Positions 1 through 8,667 of a stretch of DNA of 36,954 bases are shown one piece after another. The DNA is from Fidelibacterota bacterium (lineage in GTDB: Bacteria; Fidelibacterota; UBA8477; JABMPR01). The DNA lies in assembly GCA_013203185.1 (NCBI GenBank), contig JABMOS010000133.1:1-36954 (forward strand), read 5' to 3'. The notes beneath the pieces were generated by a model that ran no database searches, had not been told where the DNA came from, and saw only the letters and a program-made list of their open reading frames with translations. The translations under genes were made by a program, and so were the position numbers. Position 1 is the first letter of the stretch; each line of letters opens with the position of its first letter.

Positions 1-60
1 AATTCCTTCAGCCTGTATTGCACCTAGGCTTGGGGAGGTTTCTTCTTTAACTAGTTCCAT
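1..60 (-). CDS. 5' end of an unidentified gene, cut by the window edge
   Basis: A reading frame begins with ATG at 60 (reading leftward) and stays open for 20 codons to the edge, starting M-E-L-V-K-E-E-T. It lies 129 bases downstream of the sigma-54 activator on the same strand, so it could be the next gene of that transcript. A weak purine-rich stretch (GAGAAAG) precedes the ATG. Twenty residues are too few to name a family. A partner histidine kinase would be a natural neighbour, but nothing in the sequence shows it, and the frame could be accidental. Confidence 0.3.
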   Translation of the reverse strand, partial: MELVKEETSPSLGAIQAEGI

Positions 61-189
61 CTACTTTCTCAGTTACTGCGCTTGCAATTAATTAATCATA
101 AGCTACGTAATGTAAACAACATTGATCGAATGTAAAAAGGGGAATATGTCGCTATTCGGCTACAGCCAATCGCAAAATCAGTTTAATTA

Positions 190-1575
190 TCAGTTTTGTA
201 AGCCCAGCTTTTTTAGCTTCAAATGCAGATGTTGACGACTCAATCCTGCAGCTTGGGCTGCTTTACTGATATTCAACTCGGCCTGCTGGAGGAGGGCTTG
301 AAAATATATCCTTTCAAACTCTTCCTTGGCCTCAGCATAATTGTCAACCATGTTATTCTGGTTTAGAACCAGGGCGCCACCACCACTTAATAGGTGTGCA
401 GGTAAATCCGAAACTGAGATGGAATCACCCTTACACATTATCATTGCATTTTCTAACACATTCACCAATTCACGGATATTACCAGGCCAGGCATGGGTAT
501 TGAATATTTGGAATGCCTTTGGAGCAATTCTAGTGACATTCTTTCCCATTGCGCTGGACAGGCGTTTTAAGTGATACTCAATGATCACGGGTAGGTCTTC
601 ACGTCGCTCTCTCAGAGGTGGAATCTCAATATGGAATACATTCAATCGGAAATATAAATCTTCCCGAAATCGTCCCATCTTTACTAATTCTGAAATATTT
701 TGATTGGTTGCAGCTACTACACGCAGATTAAGCGGGATTTCTGTATTCCCACCCACTCGACGAATAGCACTGGTTTCAAGAACTCGTAAGAGTTGAATTT
801 GAAACTCTGGTGTAGTCTCGGTGATTTCATCCAGGAAAATAGTTCCATTATGAGATTCTTCGAAGACACCTTTTTTGCGTTCATTTGCTCCAGTAAAGGA
901 TCCCTTTTCATGACCAAAAAGAGTACTCTCTAATAAGGTCCCCGGAATACTTCCACAGTTAATCGGGATAAAAGAACCGCGGTTGTTGCGACTTTGCTGA
1001 TGAACCAATCGGGCAGCAACTTCCTTACCAGTACCTGACTCGCCAGTAAGCAGAACCGTTGTGTTGTAATCAGCTACCGTGCTGATCTTTTCAAGAATTT
1101 TCTGCATAACTGCAGAATGAGCTTCTATTTCTAGATAATCAGTGTGTCGCTTTAGTTCTTTCTTTAAAGCAATGTTTTCACTGCGGATACGCTTTTCAGA
1201 TAATCCGCGTGAAATTCTTATTTGTAATTGGTTCAGGTCAATGATGGGCTTTGCGAGATAATCATAAGCACCATGCTGGATACATTTGACAACGATATCC
1301 GTATCCTGTATAGCACTCACCATAATGACAATGAGTTGAGGATTTGTTTGTTTGAATTGTTCCAACAACTTCAATCCGCTAATGCGAGGCATATTGATAT
1401 CTAGGACAGCTACGTCAAAATCTTCCTTCTCAAATAGTTCGATGGCTTCTTCAGGTTCAGTGGCTGTTGAAATGTCATAGCCAAGATCACCTAAGAAATT
1501 CTCAAATAGATGGGTGATGTCTGGCTCATCATCTACGATGAGCACTCGGGCGTTATTTTTTTGCTTACTGTTCAT
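190..1575 (-). CDS. NtrC-family sigma-54-dependent response regulator
   Basis: This is a three-domain activator of 461 residues, the usual NtrC length. Residues 10-125 form a receiver domain with acidic pocket D15/D16, phospho-acceptor D59, S87 and K109. Residues 150-385 form the AAA+ sigma-54 interaction domain: Walker A GESGTGKE at 178-185, the sigma-54 contact loop as GSFTGA at 225-230 (usual form GAFTGA), and Walker B IFLDE at 246-250. The C-terminus is a Fis-type helix-turn-helix (ISKAAQAAGLSRQHLHLKLK). The family hydrolyses ATP to remodel RNA polymerase bound at -24/-12 promoters after phosphorylation by a sensor kinase. No kinase gene lies in the window, so signal and targets are unknown. 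It is 167 bases downstream of the suf operon's last gene; linked transcription is possible but unproven. The ATG at 1575 is the only start that keeps the whole receiver domain. Confidence 0.95.
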   Translation of the reverse strand: MNSKQKNNARVLIVDDEPDITHLFENFLGDLGYDISTATEPEEAIELFEKEDFDVAVLDINMPRISGLKLLEQFKQTNPQLIVIMVSAIQDTDIVVKCIQHGAYDYLAKPIIDLNQLQIRISRGLSEKRIRSENIALKKELKRHTDYLEIEAHSAVMQKILEKISTVADYNTTVLLTGESGTGKEVAARLVHQQSRNNRGSFIPINCGSIPGTLLESTLFGHEKGSFTGANERKKGVFEESHNGTIFLDEITETTPEFQIQLLRVLETSAIRRVGGNTEIPLNLRVVAATNQNISELVKMGRFREDLYFRLNVFHIEIPPLRERREDLPVIIEYHLKRLSSAMGKNVTRIAPKAFQIFNTHAWPGNIRELVNVLENAMIMCKGDSISVSDLPAHLLSGGGALVLNQNNMVDNYAEAKEEFERIYFQALLQQAELNISKAAQAAGLSRQHLHLKLKKLGLQN

Positions 1576-1742
1576 ACTCGCTTCTTAGATGTGCATATTT
1601 TTAAGTCACTTTTTGTAAACTTCCCATCATTTCTATAGGGAAGGATTTAATATAGCCAAAAAATATGAATTGTGTAGCAATTATACGACAATTGTAATAT
1701 TTTATTTCCGATGGATGTGACAGTATAAGATATAGTGAAATA

Positions 1743-2219
1743 TTAAGATGACTCTTGTGATAAAAGAGGATTTGCAGTCAAACAAGTCTGCCACCAACCC
1801 AAACCACTGGGGTCCATAAGATGCTTTAAAGTGGTCTGACTAAGTACATGATCCAGTACAGATTGGATAGCACACCAAAAAGATCTCACAGTGCAATGGT
1901 CAAAATGAACACACACATTACCAGTCCCAGCATAGTGGTCACAGAAGCCTTCATCGAATAATTTCCCCCCTAAAACTTCAAAAACCTCACTAAGTAAAAT
2001 ATCCTCTGGTGCCTTGGCCAAGGTGTATCCGCCATCTTTTCCGCGACTACTCTCCACAAATCCATTCATGCGCAGAATGCGAACCAGTTTGGCTGTATTG
2101 CTGGGTGTAATTTTTTCAGCTCTGCTAATGGTAGATATATTGCTACCACCCATCTCGGTCCTACGACCAATATGGAGTAAGCAACGGATACCATATTCTT
2201 CTTGGGCGCTAAGTTTCAT
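1743..2219 (-). CDS. Rrf2-family transcriptional regulator, probably Fe-S sensing and controlling the suf operon
   Basis: A 158-residue winged-helix protein. The start is placed at ATG 2219 because Rrf2 proteins begin M-K-L-S-x-x-x-x-Y and because it sits one base after the sufT stop (TAAAATG). An upstream in-frame start would add 12 unrelated residues inside sufT. The DNA-binding half ends in the Rrf2 wing motif RGKDGGYTLA (59-68). Cysteines 93, 103 and 109 sit where IscR-type members bind an iron-sulfur cluster; the spacing C-x9-C-x5-C differs from IscR's C-x5-C-x5-C, and a fourth cysteine (116) is nearby. Its place as last gene of the SUF operon suggests feedback control of cluster assembly. 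Fe-S binding and the target operon are inferences from family and position. Confidence 0.9.
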   Translation of the reverse strand: MKLSAQEEYGIRCLLHIGRRTEMGGSNISTISRAEKITPSNTAKLVRILRMNGFVESSRGKDGGYTLAKAPEDILLSEVFEVLGGKLFDEGFCDHYAGTGNVCVHFDHCTVRSFWCAIQSVLDHVLSQTTLKHLMDPSGLGWWQTCLTANPLLSQESS

Positions 2220-2220
2220 T

Positions 2221-2556
2221 TTAGAGTAAACCGAGTTGCAGTAATCCAGCCTCACTAATCATATCTTTGTGCCACTGCGGCTCCCAGACCACTTCCACGT
2301 CAGCAAATTCCAATTCGTCAACGTCTTGTAGGATTTGCTGCTTGACTGAAACTGGCAATGATCCAGCCACCGGACAGTTTGGTGCAGTCAAAGTCATCTT
2401 CACATAGGCTTCAAGCTCTTCAGTGACTTTCACATCATAGATTAAACCCAGATCATAAATATTGACTGGTATCTCCGGATCATAGATCGTTTTGATTGTG
2501 GAGACAATCTTGTCTTCGATTTCTTTTAGATCAATTTCTGGCATATTATCGTTCAT
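2221..2556 (-). CDS. sufT: SufT-like MIP18/DUF59 Fe-S assembly accessory protein
   Basis: A 111-residue single-domain protein of the MIP18/DUF59 family. Visible hallmarks are the DPEIPVNIYDLGLIYDV segment near residues 27-43 and a conserved cysteine in the TAPNCPVAG segment near residues 57-65. Proteins of this family (SufT, PaaD, eukaryotic Cia2) help mature or deliver iron-sulfur clusters. It lies 21 bases after sufU and one base before the Rrf2 gene, inside the SUF operon, which supports the SufT assignment over a phenylacetate-pathway PaaD role. ATG 2556 has a weak GGA upstream; a second ATG four codons later is also possible. Confidence 0.88.
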   Translation of the reverse strand: MNDNMPEIDLKEIEDKIVSTIKTIYDPEIPVNIYDLGLIYDVKVTEELEAYVKMTLTAPNCPVAGSLPVSVKQQILQDVDELEFADVEVVWEPQWHKDMISEAGLLQLGLL

Positions 2557-2577
2557 ATATTGAATCCAATTATTTGT

Positions 2578-3030
2578 CTATTCAGTTGCTGCAGTATCAT
2601 CTGTGTCAGTTATGGCAATCCTCAGGGTATGCCAGGAAAGACTGGCACACTTAACTCGAGCAGGAAACTCCTGAACACCGGCGAAAACACCTAATTTCCC
2701 AAGACTCTCCAGTGCACCCTCGTCCAGCTCCTTGCCTGTTACCAGATCATGAAAATGTTTGAAATAATGCTCTGTTTCCACGATTGACTTACCTTTGAGA
2801 AATTGGGTCATCAGGCTGGCTGATGAAGTGGATATTGCACAACCACTGCCGACAAAGGAGATATCTTTAATGATACCATCAACCACATTGAGAAAAAGTT
2901 CCAGCTTGTCCCCGCACAGGGGATTGTGTCCATTTGCGTGATGAGAATGGAGCTCAAGCTTCTTAAAGTTTCGGGGATTTTTATTGTGGTCCAGGATGAC
3001 TTCCTGATACAACTCTCGCAATTCTGACAT
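2578..3030 (-). CDS. sufU: SufU, sulfur-accepting zinc protein of the SUF system
   Basis: A 150-residue IscU/NifU-N-like protein of the SufU type. The zinc ligands and sulfur acceptor are all present: C39 and D41 (PLCGD), C64 (GSGCAIS) and C128 (RVKCASL). The insertion between C64 and C128 that separates SufU from IscU is visible. SufU takes persulfide sulfur from SufS and passes it to the SufBCD scaffold. The gene overlaps sufS by one base (TAATG), so translation is probably coupled, matching the protein partnership. A SufU-type rather than SufE-type system resembles Bacillota and several FCB lineages. Confidence 0.95.
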   Translation of the reverse strand: MSELRELYQEVILDHNKNPRNFKKLELHSHHANGHNPLCGDKLELFLNVVDGIIKDISFVGSGCAISTSSASLMTQFLKGKSIVETEHYFKHFHDLVTGKELDEGALESLGKLGVFAGVQEFPARVKCASLSWHTLRIAITDTDDTAATE

Positions 3031-4247
3031 TAGCCCATGAGTTCCTTCACCTTAGTAATCGCCTTGGTTATTTTATCAATCTCACCCACAGTATTGTAAA
3101 AAGATAGGGATACACGTGTGGTGGCGGGGATGTTATAGTGGTCCATGACTGGTTGTGTGCAATGATGTCCCGTCCTAACAGCAACGCCTTCCATATCCAT
3201 AATGGTACCCACATCGTGGGGATGAATCCCATCCAGTATAAAGGAGATAATGCTACCCTTTTTAGGCGCTGTTCCGATAATCTTCAGCCCTTCTATGTCT
3301 GAGAACTGTTTGGTGGCATAAGCTAAAAGATCCTGTTCATATTCATCTATGGATTCAATACCCAGATCGGATACATAATTGAGTGCGGTTGCCATTCCAA
3401 TGGTTCCCTCAATATTTGGGGTACCAGCTTCAAACTTGTAGGGAATGTCATTGTACTCAGTTTTCTCAAAACTCACACTCAGGATCATATCTCCACCACC
3501 CTGATACGGCAGCATAGTGAGTAAATGTTTTTCTTTTGCATAAAGAGCCCCAATCCCAGTGGGACCATAAATTTTGTGACCTGAAAACACAAAGAAATCA
3601 CAATCAAGCTCTTGAACATCAATTGGCATGTGGGCAATAGATTGAGCGCCATCTACCAAGACTGGGATACCCAAAGCATGAGCACGCTCAATGATGAGGC
3701 CCACATCGTTTATGGTGCCCAATGAATTAGACATGTGCGTCACGGCAACCAGTTTCACTTTTGGACTCAGTAAATCGGGCAATGTACTCAAATCCAATTC
3801 ACCATTTTCCAGGAAGGGAATGATCTTGAGTTTCGCACCAGTTCGCTCTGCAGTTAATTGCCAGGGGATGATATTGGAGTGATGCTCCATTTCAGAAATT
3901 AAAATCTCATCGTCAGGTTTTAACAAAGGTTCCAGATAGCTCCTCGCCACCAGGTTTACTCCCTCTGTTGTCCCACGCACGAAGACGATTTCTTCAACCT
4001 TACTGGCATTGATAAATATTTTTACTGTCTCCCGGGCACTTTCGTACAGTGCAGTGGACTTCTGACTGAGGTAATGAACACCCCTGTGGATATTGGCATA
4101 GTGATTTGAGTATAAATCTGTGATAGAATCTATCACGCGTTGAGGCTTTTGAGTCGAGGCGGCATTATCAGCATATACCAGCGGCTTACCATATATTTTT
4201 GTTCCCAATATGGGAAAATCAGATCGAATTTTATGGATGTCAAACAC
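3030..4247 (-). CDS. sufS: SufS cysteine desulfurase
   Basis: A group II cysteine desulfurase of 405 residues, normal for SufS. It is a pyridoxal-phosphate enzyme that removes sulfur from cysteine as an enzyme-bound persulfide. The cofactor lysine is K225 (FSGHKIYGP), histidines 122-123 (EMEHHSN) fit the cofactor-stacking position, and the persulfide cysteine is C363 in RTGHHCTQP. The start is GTG at 4247, overlapping the sufD stop by eight bases (GTGTTTGA). The encoded N-terminus M-F-D-I-H-K-I-R matches the family, so no downstream ATG is needed. Its partner sufU follows with a one-base overlap. Confidence 0.96.
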   Translation of the reverse strand: MFDIHKIRSDFPILGTKIYGKPLVYADNAASTQKPQRVIDSITDLYSNHYANIHRGVHYLSQKSTALYESARETVKIFINASKVEEIVFVRGTTEGVNLVARSYLEPLLKPDDEILISEMEHHSNIIPWQLTAERTGAKLKIIPFLENGELDLSTLPDLLSPKVKLVAVTHMSNSLGTINDVGLIIERAHALGIPVLVDGAQSIAHMPIDVQELDCDFFVFSGHKIYGPTGIGALYAKEKHLLTMLPYQGGGDMILSVSFEKTEYNDIPYKFEAGTPNIEGTIGMATALNYVSDLGIESIDEYEQDLLAYATKQFSDIEGLKIIGTAPKKGSIISFILDGIHPHDVGTIMDMEGVAVRTGHHCTQPVMDHYNIPATTRVSLSFYNTVGEIDKITKAITKVKELMG

Positions 4248-5562
4248 GTGGGGAAACTATCTCATCCAATGAAGTTGCGATTTTGCCCTTAACATAAGTT
4301 TGCAGGGACTCAATACCAATTTCCTGAGTCACTTCCGCTGCAAAGGCCCTGGTGAGCATCAGTCTGGCATCTTTTTTATCAATTCCCCGGGACTGGAGAT
4401 AAAATAAGGCATCTGAATCCAGTTCACCCACTGTTGCCCCATGGGCACATTTCACATCGTCAGCAAAGATTTCCAGCTGAGGTTTTGCATCAACACGGGC
4501 ATCTCTAGAGAGAAGCAAGTTTTTATTCGATTGCTGAGCGTCCGTTTTCTGTGCATGCTCGCGTACCAGTACCAATCCGTTAAATACACCCCTGGAATGG
4601 CCATTTAATATGCCTCGAAAATGCTGATCACTACTACAATGGGGATGGGCATGATCAAGATAGGTTCTCACATCCAGATGTTGGTTATCATCACCCAGAT
4701 ATACACCCCTTAACACAGCCTCAGCACCGGGTCCAGAAAAGCTAACTTCCAGGTTGGAACGCGTAAGATTTGAGCCCAGAAGATACTGGTGGGATGTGAA
4801 GGATGCCGACGCACCTACTTTTACGGATGTATTGCAGACGTGCTGCGTCTCTGCGTTTTCAATACCAATTCTGTAGTACTCAAGACCAGCACCGTCTTCT
4901 AATTGAATATAATTTGCTGGTACTGTGATAACCGCTGAATCACCTGGTGATGCATATTGTTCGACAATTTTTAAGTGACTATTATTCTCCAGCCTGACAA
5001 CATTTACCGGGTTTGTAAATGAAGTTGCGCTGTGAGCTGTACTTATGTGGATGATGTGTATGGGGGTTTTGGACGCCGCATTCTTCTCCACATGAATGAA
5101 TAAGCCAGCTTGAGATAGCCCTAGAGAGATATGCTGGAAGATGTTATCATCTGTAAGGTTAGAATGGACAATGATGTCCTCCGCCATTTTTAGGGCAGGA
5201 CCCTTCAATTGGGTTAAATGGGTGATGCTCAATCCAGTATCATCAAGACTCAGTGGATCATCAGAATATTTCTCTGAATAATCACCATTGATAAAGATGA
5301 TGGTATGGCCAGTTGGTACTGCCTGCTTCAGGTTTGAAATAAAATCAATATCCAACTCTGATGCCGAATCCTTGCCAGGGCTGGAATCAAGTACTGGGCC
5401 TAGGGGAGTGTATCTCCATTCTTCATCTTTGCGTGTAGGAAAGATCCCTCCAGCCAATTTTGACAGGGAGGGAGACCTCACAGCCTCAGAGAAAGCGAAT
5501 GATGATTCTGTGTCAACCCGCTGATTAAGCCAATCTGAAAAATTATTTGTTAATTGAGCCAC
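4240..5562 (-). CDS. sufD: SufD, scaffold subunit of the SufBCD complex
   Basis: A 440-residue SufB/SufD-family protein with the right-handed beta-helix core and the conserved C-terminal part FADDVKCAHGATVGELD, followed by a FYLQSRGI helix. The histidine in KCAHG corresponds to the residue implicated in cluster formation in E. coli SufD (H360). SufD pairs with SufB on a SufC dimer. The start is GTG at 5562, supported by a GGGGA ribosome site seven bases upstream and a 14-base gap from sufC. It overlaps sufS by eight bases at its end. The N-terminal 120 residues are less conserved, as usual for SufD. Confidence 0.94.
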   Translation of the reverse strand: MAQLTNNFSDWLNQRVDTESSFAFSEAVRSPSLSKLAGGIFPTRKDEEWRYTPLGPVLDSSPGKDSASELDIDFISNLKQAVPTGHTIIFINGDYSEKYSDDPLSLDDTGLSITHLTQLKGPALKMAEDIIVHSNLTDDNIFQHISLGLSQAGLFIHVEKNAASKTPIHIIHISTAHSATSFTNPVNVVRLENNSHLKIVEQYASPGDSAVITVPANYIQLEDGAGLEYYRIGIENAETQHVCNTSVKVGASASFTSHQYLLGSNLTRSNLEVSFSGPGAEAVLRGVYLGDDNQHLDVRTYLDHAHPHCSSDQHFRGILNGHSRGVFNGLVLVREHAQKTDAQQSNKNLLLSRDARVDAKPQLEIFADDVKCAHGATVGELDSDALFYLQSRGIDKKDARLMLTRAFAAEVTQEIGIESLQTYVKGKIATSLDEIVSPRV

Positions 5563-5576
5563 AATGGATTCCCCGT

Positions 5577-6332
5577 TTATACTTTTTCAGAGTCTTCAAG
5601 TAACCAGTCATAGCCGCGTTCTTCCAACTCATAGGCCAATTCTTTGGTACCTGATTTGATAATCTGGCCATCTGAAAGCACATGGACGAAATCAGGAACG
5701 ATGTAATCCAGAAGACGCTGATAATGGGTAATGATTACAAAGGCATTCTCAGGAGTACGCAATTTATTGACACCCCCGGCCACGATGCGTAAAGCATCTA
5801 TGTCGAGCCCTGAATCAGTTTCATCCAGGATGGCCAGTGTGGGATTTAGTACTGCCATCTGTAATATTTCATTCCGCTTCTTCTCACCACCTGAAAATCC
5901 CTGATTCACTGGACGCTTGAGGAGATCCTCTTTCATCTCCACCAGGTTCATTTGCTTTTTGATGAGACTCAAGAAATCGATGGCATCCAATTCTTCTTCG
6001 CCACGATGCTTCCTGACTTCATTCAAAGCCTTCTTTAAAAAGGATGTATTATTAACTCCAGGAATCTCGATAGGGTATTGGAATGCGAGGAACATACCCT
6101 CGCGAGCGCGGATTTCTGGTGCCATTTCCAATAAATCGAGCCCCTTGTAATGGGCAGATCCAGCATCAACACGATATCCTTCACGACCAGACAGAACATG
6201 AGCAAGTGTGCTTTTGCCTGAACCATTGGGTCCCATGATGGCATGAATTTCACCTGCTTTGACCTCCAGGTTTAACCCTTTTAAGATTGGTTTTTCGTCT
6301 ACAGATACTTGTAAATTTTTGATGGATAACAT
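5577..6332 (-). CDS. sufC: SufC ATPase of the SufBCD complex
   Basis: A soluble ABC ATPase of 251 residues. Walker A is GPNGSGKST (34-42), the Q-loop lies in FLAFQYP, the signature is FSGGEKKR (146-153) and Walker B is LAILDE (166-171), followed by the SufC-typical [10 protein letters not shown]. SufC powers conformational change of the SufB-SufD scaffold during cluster assembly. It is the best conserved gene of the operon and starts with ATG at 6332 behind a strong GAGGGGAAATAA leader. The 105-base gap from sufB is the largest inside the operon and carries two short tandem repeats (listed separately). Confidence 0.97.
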   Translation of the reverse strand: MLSIKNLQVSVDEKPILKGLNLEVKAGEIHAIMGPNGSGKSTLAHVLSGREGYRVDAGSAHYKGLDLLEMAPEIRAREGMFLAFQYPIEIPGVNNTSFLKKALNEVRKHRGEEELDAIDFLSLIKKQMNLVEMKEDLLKRPVNQGFSGGEKKRNEILQMAVLNPTLAILDETDSGLDIDALRIVAGGVNKLRTPENAFVIITHYQRLLDYIVPDFVHVLSDGQIIKSGTKELAYELEERGYDWLLEDSEKV

Positions 6333-6346
6333 TTATTTCCCCTCTC

Positions 6347-6370
6347 GCAGAGCCGCAAAGCCGCAAAGAA
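6347..6370. repeat. Short tandem repeat, 8-base unit, between sufC and sufB
   Basis: Units GCAGAGCC, GCAAAGCC and GCAAAG follow one another directly, giving about 2.75 copies of an 8-base motif. The stretch lies in the untranslated gap just upstream of the sufC start. It resembles GCAGAG/GCAAAG-type strings I recall from intergenic DNA of other environmental bacteria, but that is memory rather than a search. No function can be read from it. Confidence 0.55.
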
Positions 6371-6421
6371 TATTTTGTATTTTTATATCGTAAATCAATG
6401 GATCATTCCTCAAACTCATAA

Positions 6422-6442
6422 AACTCAATTAACTCAATTAAC
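6422..6442. repeat. Short tandem repeat, 9-base unit, overlapping the sufB stop
   Basis: AACTCAATT occurs twice in direct succession and then continues AAC; the same AACTC core is also visible just to the left. The sufB stop codon (6438-6440 on this strand) falls inside the second copy. It is 50 bases from the 8-base repeat in the same gap. Confidence 0.5.
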
Positions 6443-7910
6443 CCACAGAGCCTTCAAGACTCACAGACATCAAAGCCTGGGCTTCTACAGCAAATTCCAT
6501 GGGGAGTTGTTGAAAGACTTCCCTGGCATAGCCCGAGACAATCATACCCACAGCATCCTCGGTAGAAATTCCCCGCTGATTTAAATAAAATATTTGATCC
6601 TCTGATACTTTTGAGGTGGTGGCTTCGTGTTCGACCTGTGCGCTGGGGTTTTCAATCTCCAGATAGGGATACGTGTGAGCGCCACATTGATCACCGATAA
6701 GCAGGGAATCACATTGTGAGTAGTTACGAGCGTTTTCAGCCTTCTTATTCACTTTCACCAGACCTCGATAGGTATTGTTGCTTTTTCCTGCAGAAATACC
6801 CTTAGAAATAATGAGACTCCTTGTGTTCTTACCAAGGTGAATCATCTTGGTGCCTGTATCTGCTTGCTGGTAATTGTTGGTTAGGGCTACGGAATAAAAT
6901 TCACCTACAGACTTGTCCCCCTTTAAAACACAACTGGGATATTTCCAGGTAATGGCAGATCCTGTTTCAACCTGAGTCCATGAAATCTTAGAATTGTTAC
7001 CAGCGCAGAGTCCACGCTTGGTGACAAAATTAAAGATACCACCAACACCCTCTTTATTTCCAGCATACCAATTTTGAACTGTGGAATACTTTATTTCCGC
7101 ATCATCCAGAGCAATAAGTTCAACCACAGCTGCGTGTAATTGATTTTCATCACGCATGGGGGCAGTACACCCCTCGAGGTAACTTACATAGCTTCCTTTA
7201 TCTGCCACGATAAGGGTCCGTTCAAATTGACCAGTCTTGGATGCATTAATTCTGAAATAACTAGAAAGCTCCATGGGACAGCGAACACCAGGTGGGATAT
7301 AAACAAAACTTCCATCACTAAAAACGGCGGAATTCAAAGTTGCATAAAAATTATCTGTATAGGGGACCACAGTGCCCAGATATTTTTTCACCAACTCAGG
7401 ATGCTCCTGGATAGCTTCGCTAATGGGGCAAAAGATTATGCCCAACTCTCCAAGTTTACCTTTGAATGTGGTTGCAACAGAAACACTATCAATGACTGCA
7501 TCCACAGCAACACCAGCCAGCAATTCACGTTCCTCTAGCGGTACACCAAGCTTTTCAAAAGTGGCCAGCAACTCTGGATCCACTTCGTCTAAACTTTTTG
7601 GGGCTTCTTTTTTCGGAGCAGCATAATAGTATAGATCCTCATAGTCAACTTCTGAGTATTTCAGTTTAGGCCACTTCGGTTCTTTTTGTTTACGCCAATG
7701 GCGGTAGGCTTTCAGCCGCCATTCAGTCATAAATTCAGGCTCTTTCTTTTTGGCCGAGATCATGCGGACAATATTTTCGTCAAGGCCTTTTGGAAACGCT
7801 TCCATTTCAATGTCGGTGACGAAACCATATTTGTAGTCTTGATCTGTTATATTTTGAATGGTTTGCTGATCATCACTCATGGCGATATTTTTATCATTAT
7901 CTCGGGTCAT
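6438..7910 (-). CDS. sufB: SufB, scaffold subunit of the SufBCD complex
   Basis: SufB, about 490 residues, the usual length. The core contains [20 protein letters not shown], the long beta-helix, and the C-terminal [13 protein letters not shown] whose cysteine corresponds to E. coli SufB C405, followed by [24 protein letters not shown]. It is the main site where the nascent Fe-S cluster is built. The start is placed at ATG 7910 rather than the first in-frame ATG at 7931: the promoter at 7941-7968 predicts transcription from about 7934, leaving almost no leader for 7931, whereas 7910 has an AAAGAGA ribosome site seven bases upstream. ATG 7880 is a third option. First gene of the suf operon. 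Confidence 0.95.
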   Translation of the reverse strand: MTRDNDKNIAMSDDQQTIQNITDQDYKYGFVTDIEMEAFPKGLDENIVRMISAKKKEPEFMTEWRLKAYRHWRKQKEPKWPKLKYSEVDYEDLYYYAAPKKEAPKSLDEVDPELLATFEKLGVPLEERELLAGVAVDAVIDSVSVATTFKGKLGELGIIFCPISEAIQEHPELVKKYLGTVVPYTDNFYATLNSAVFSDGSFVYIPPGVRCPMELSSYFRINASKTGQFERTLIVADKGSYVSYLEGCTAPMRDENQLHAAVVELIALDDAEIKYSTVQNWYAGNKEGVGGIFNFVTKRGLCAGNNSKISWTQVETGSAITWKYPSCVLKGDKSVGEFYSVALTNNYQQADTGTKMIHLGKNTRSLIISKGISAGKSNNTYRGLVKVNKKAENARNYSQCDSLLIGDQCGAHTYPYLEIENPSAQVEHEATTSKVSEDQIFYLNQRGISTEDAVGMIVSGYAREVFQQLPMEFAVEAQALMSVSLEGSVG

Positions 7911-7940
7911 TTTATTATTCTCTTTAATCATTTCGTCCCA

Positions 7941-7968
7941 AGTATAGCATATTGTACAAAAAAGTCAA
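7941..7968 (-). promoter_or_regulatory. Sigma-70-like promoter of the suf operon, with a possible operator
   Basis: Read leftward, TTGACT (7968-7963) and TATACT (7946-7941) are separated by 16 bases; both boxes match the consensus at five of six positions. The predicted start of transcription is near 7934. An imperfect dyad GTA-N10-TAC at 7942-7957 overlaps the -10 and spacer and could be the site of the Rrf2 regulator, although it matches no operator I can name. Confidence 0.6.
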
Positions 7969-8072
7969 GATTAAATGAAATCATCTTCACTGTTGCCCTG
8001 AATTTTGTGAAAAGATACTAGTCCAAAGGGGGGCAGCTTGACTTGAAGCCCTGTCAGACCAAATGGTTTATG

Positions 8073-8101
8073 TTTACAAATGTGCCACGAGAGATTATGT
8101 T
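8073..8101 (+). promoter_or_regulatory. Probable promoter of the carbonic-anhydrase-like / nucleoside phosphorylase pair
   Basis: TTTACA at 8073-8078 and TATGTT at 8096-8101 are spaced by 17 bases, with five and four of six consensus matches. Transcription would start near 8108, about 26 bases before the ATG at 8134. It diverges from the suf promoter 105 bases away. Confidence 0.42.
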
Positions 8102-8133
8102 TAATGCTCTGTTAGGAGTGAACTATATAAATT

Positions 8134-8667
8134 ATGATTAAGAAATCTTATAAGGGGCATAGCCCAAAAATACATAGCGATGCCTGGATCGCCGAGAATG
8201 CTATTATCATTGGCGATGTTGAAATCGGGGCAGGCACAAGTATATGGTACAATGTTGTTATCCGTGGTGATTTGAACAAAATCAGGATTGGTGAAAATGT
8301 CAATATTCAGGATGGCGCTATCCTCCACGTGGAATCGGAGGATGGGCCCTGTATTATTGGAAATCGGGTGACTATTGGTCATCAAGCAATTGTTCATGGG
8401 TGCATTGTAAAAGATGATGCTTTAATCGGTATGGGAGCTACCGTTTTAAGCTGGGCTAAAATTGATGAGGGCGCATTGGTTGCAGCTGGTGCTCTTGTCA
8501 AAGAATATGAGCATATCCCCACCAGAACACTCTGGGCAGGTGTCCCGGCCAAGCAGCGAGCGGAAATTGATGAGGATATGTTTCAGCGTATGCAAACCGG
8601 CTGGAAGCATTACGTTGAACTGGCAGAGAGTTACAGGAGTGAAGATGATACCTTATCAGATCATTGA
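8134..8667 (+). CDS. Gamma-carbonic-anhydrase-like hexapeptide-repeat protein
   Basis: A 177-residue left-handed beta-helix protein of the YrdA/CaiE/PaaY type, seen from repeated hexapeptides starting with I, V or L (for example IIIGDVEIGAGTSIW). The three zinc or iron ligands of gamma carbonic anhydrases are present at H65 (ILHVE), H83 and H88 (TIGHQAIVHG), together with R44, D46, Q59 and D60. The metal site is therefore complete, but the catalytic loop carrying the proton-shuttle glutamate of the Methanosarcina enzyme is absent, as in most short homologues, so activity is uncertain. AGGAG at 8114-8118 is 15 bases from the ATG, longer than usual, but an in-frame stop directly upstream excludes an earlier start. 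It overlaps the next gene by 23 bases. Confidence 0.9.
   Translation: MIKKSYKGHSPKIHSDAWIAENAIIIGDVEIGAGTSIWYNVVIRGDLNKIRIGENVNIQDGAILHVESEDGPCIIGNRVTIGHQAIVHGCIVKDDALIGMGATVLSWAKIDEGALVAAGALVKEYEHIPTRTLWAGVPAKQRAEIDEDMFQRMQTGWKHYVELAESYRSEDDTLSDH

Noticed and set aside
1576-1742. Sigma-54 or sigma-70 promoter before the NtrC-type regulator
   Set aside because: No GG-N10-GC pair of the -24/-12 type and no pair of sigma-70 boxes with a 16-18 base spacer is convincing; several AT-rich -10-like strings occur by chance.
7140-7538. 132-codon open frame on the plus strand inside sufB
   Set aside because: It lies opposite a fully conserved sufB, has no ribosome site and its product resembles nothing; it is an antisense shadow.
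8462-8644. 61-codon N-terminal extension of the nucleoside phosphorylase
   Set aside because: It lies in another frame of the carbonic-anhydrase-like gene, and the family N-terminus with an AGGAG site begins at 8645.
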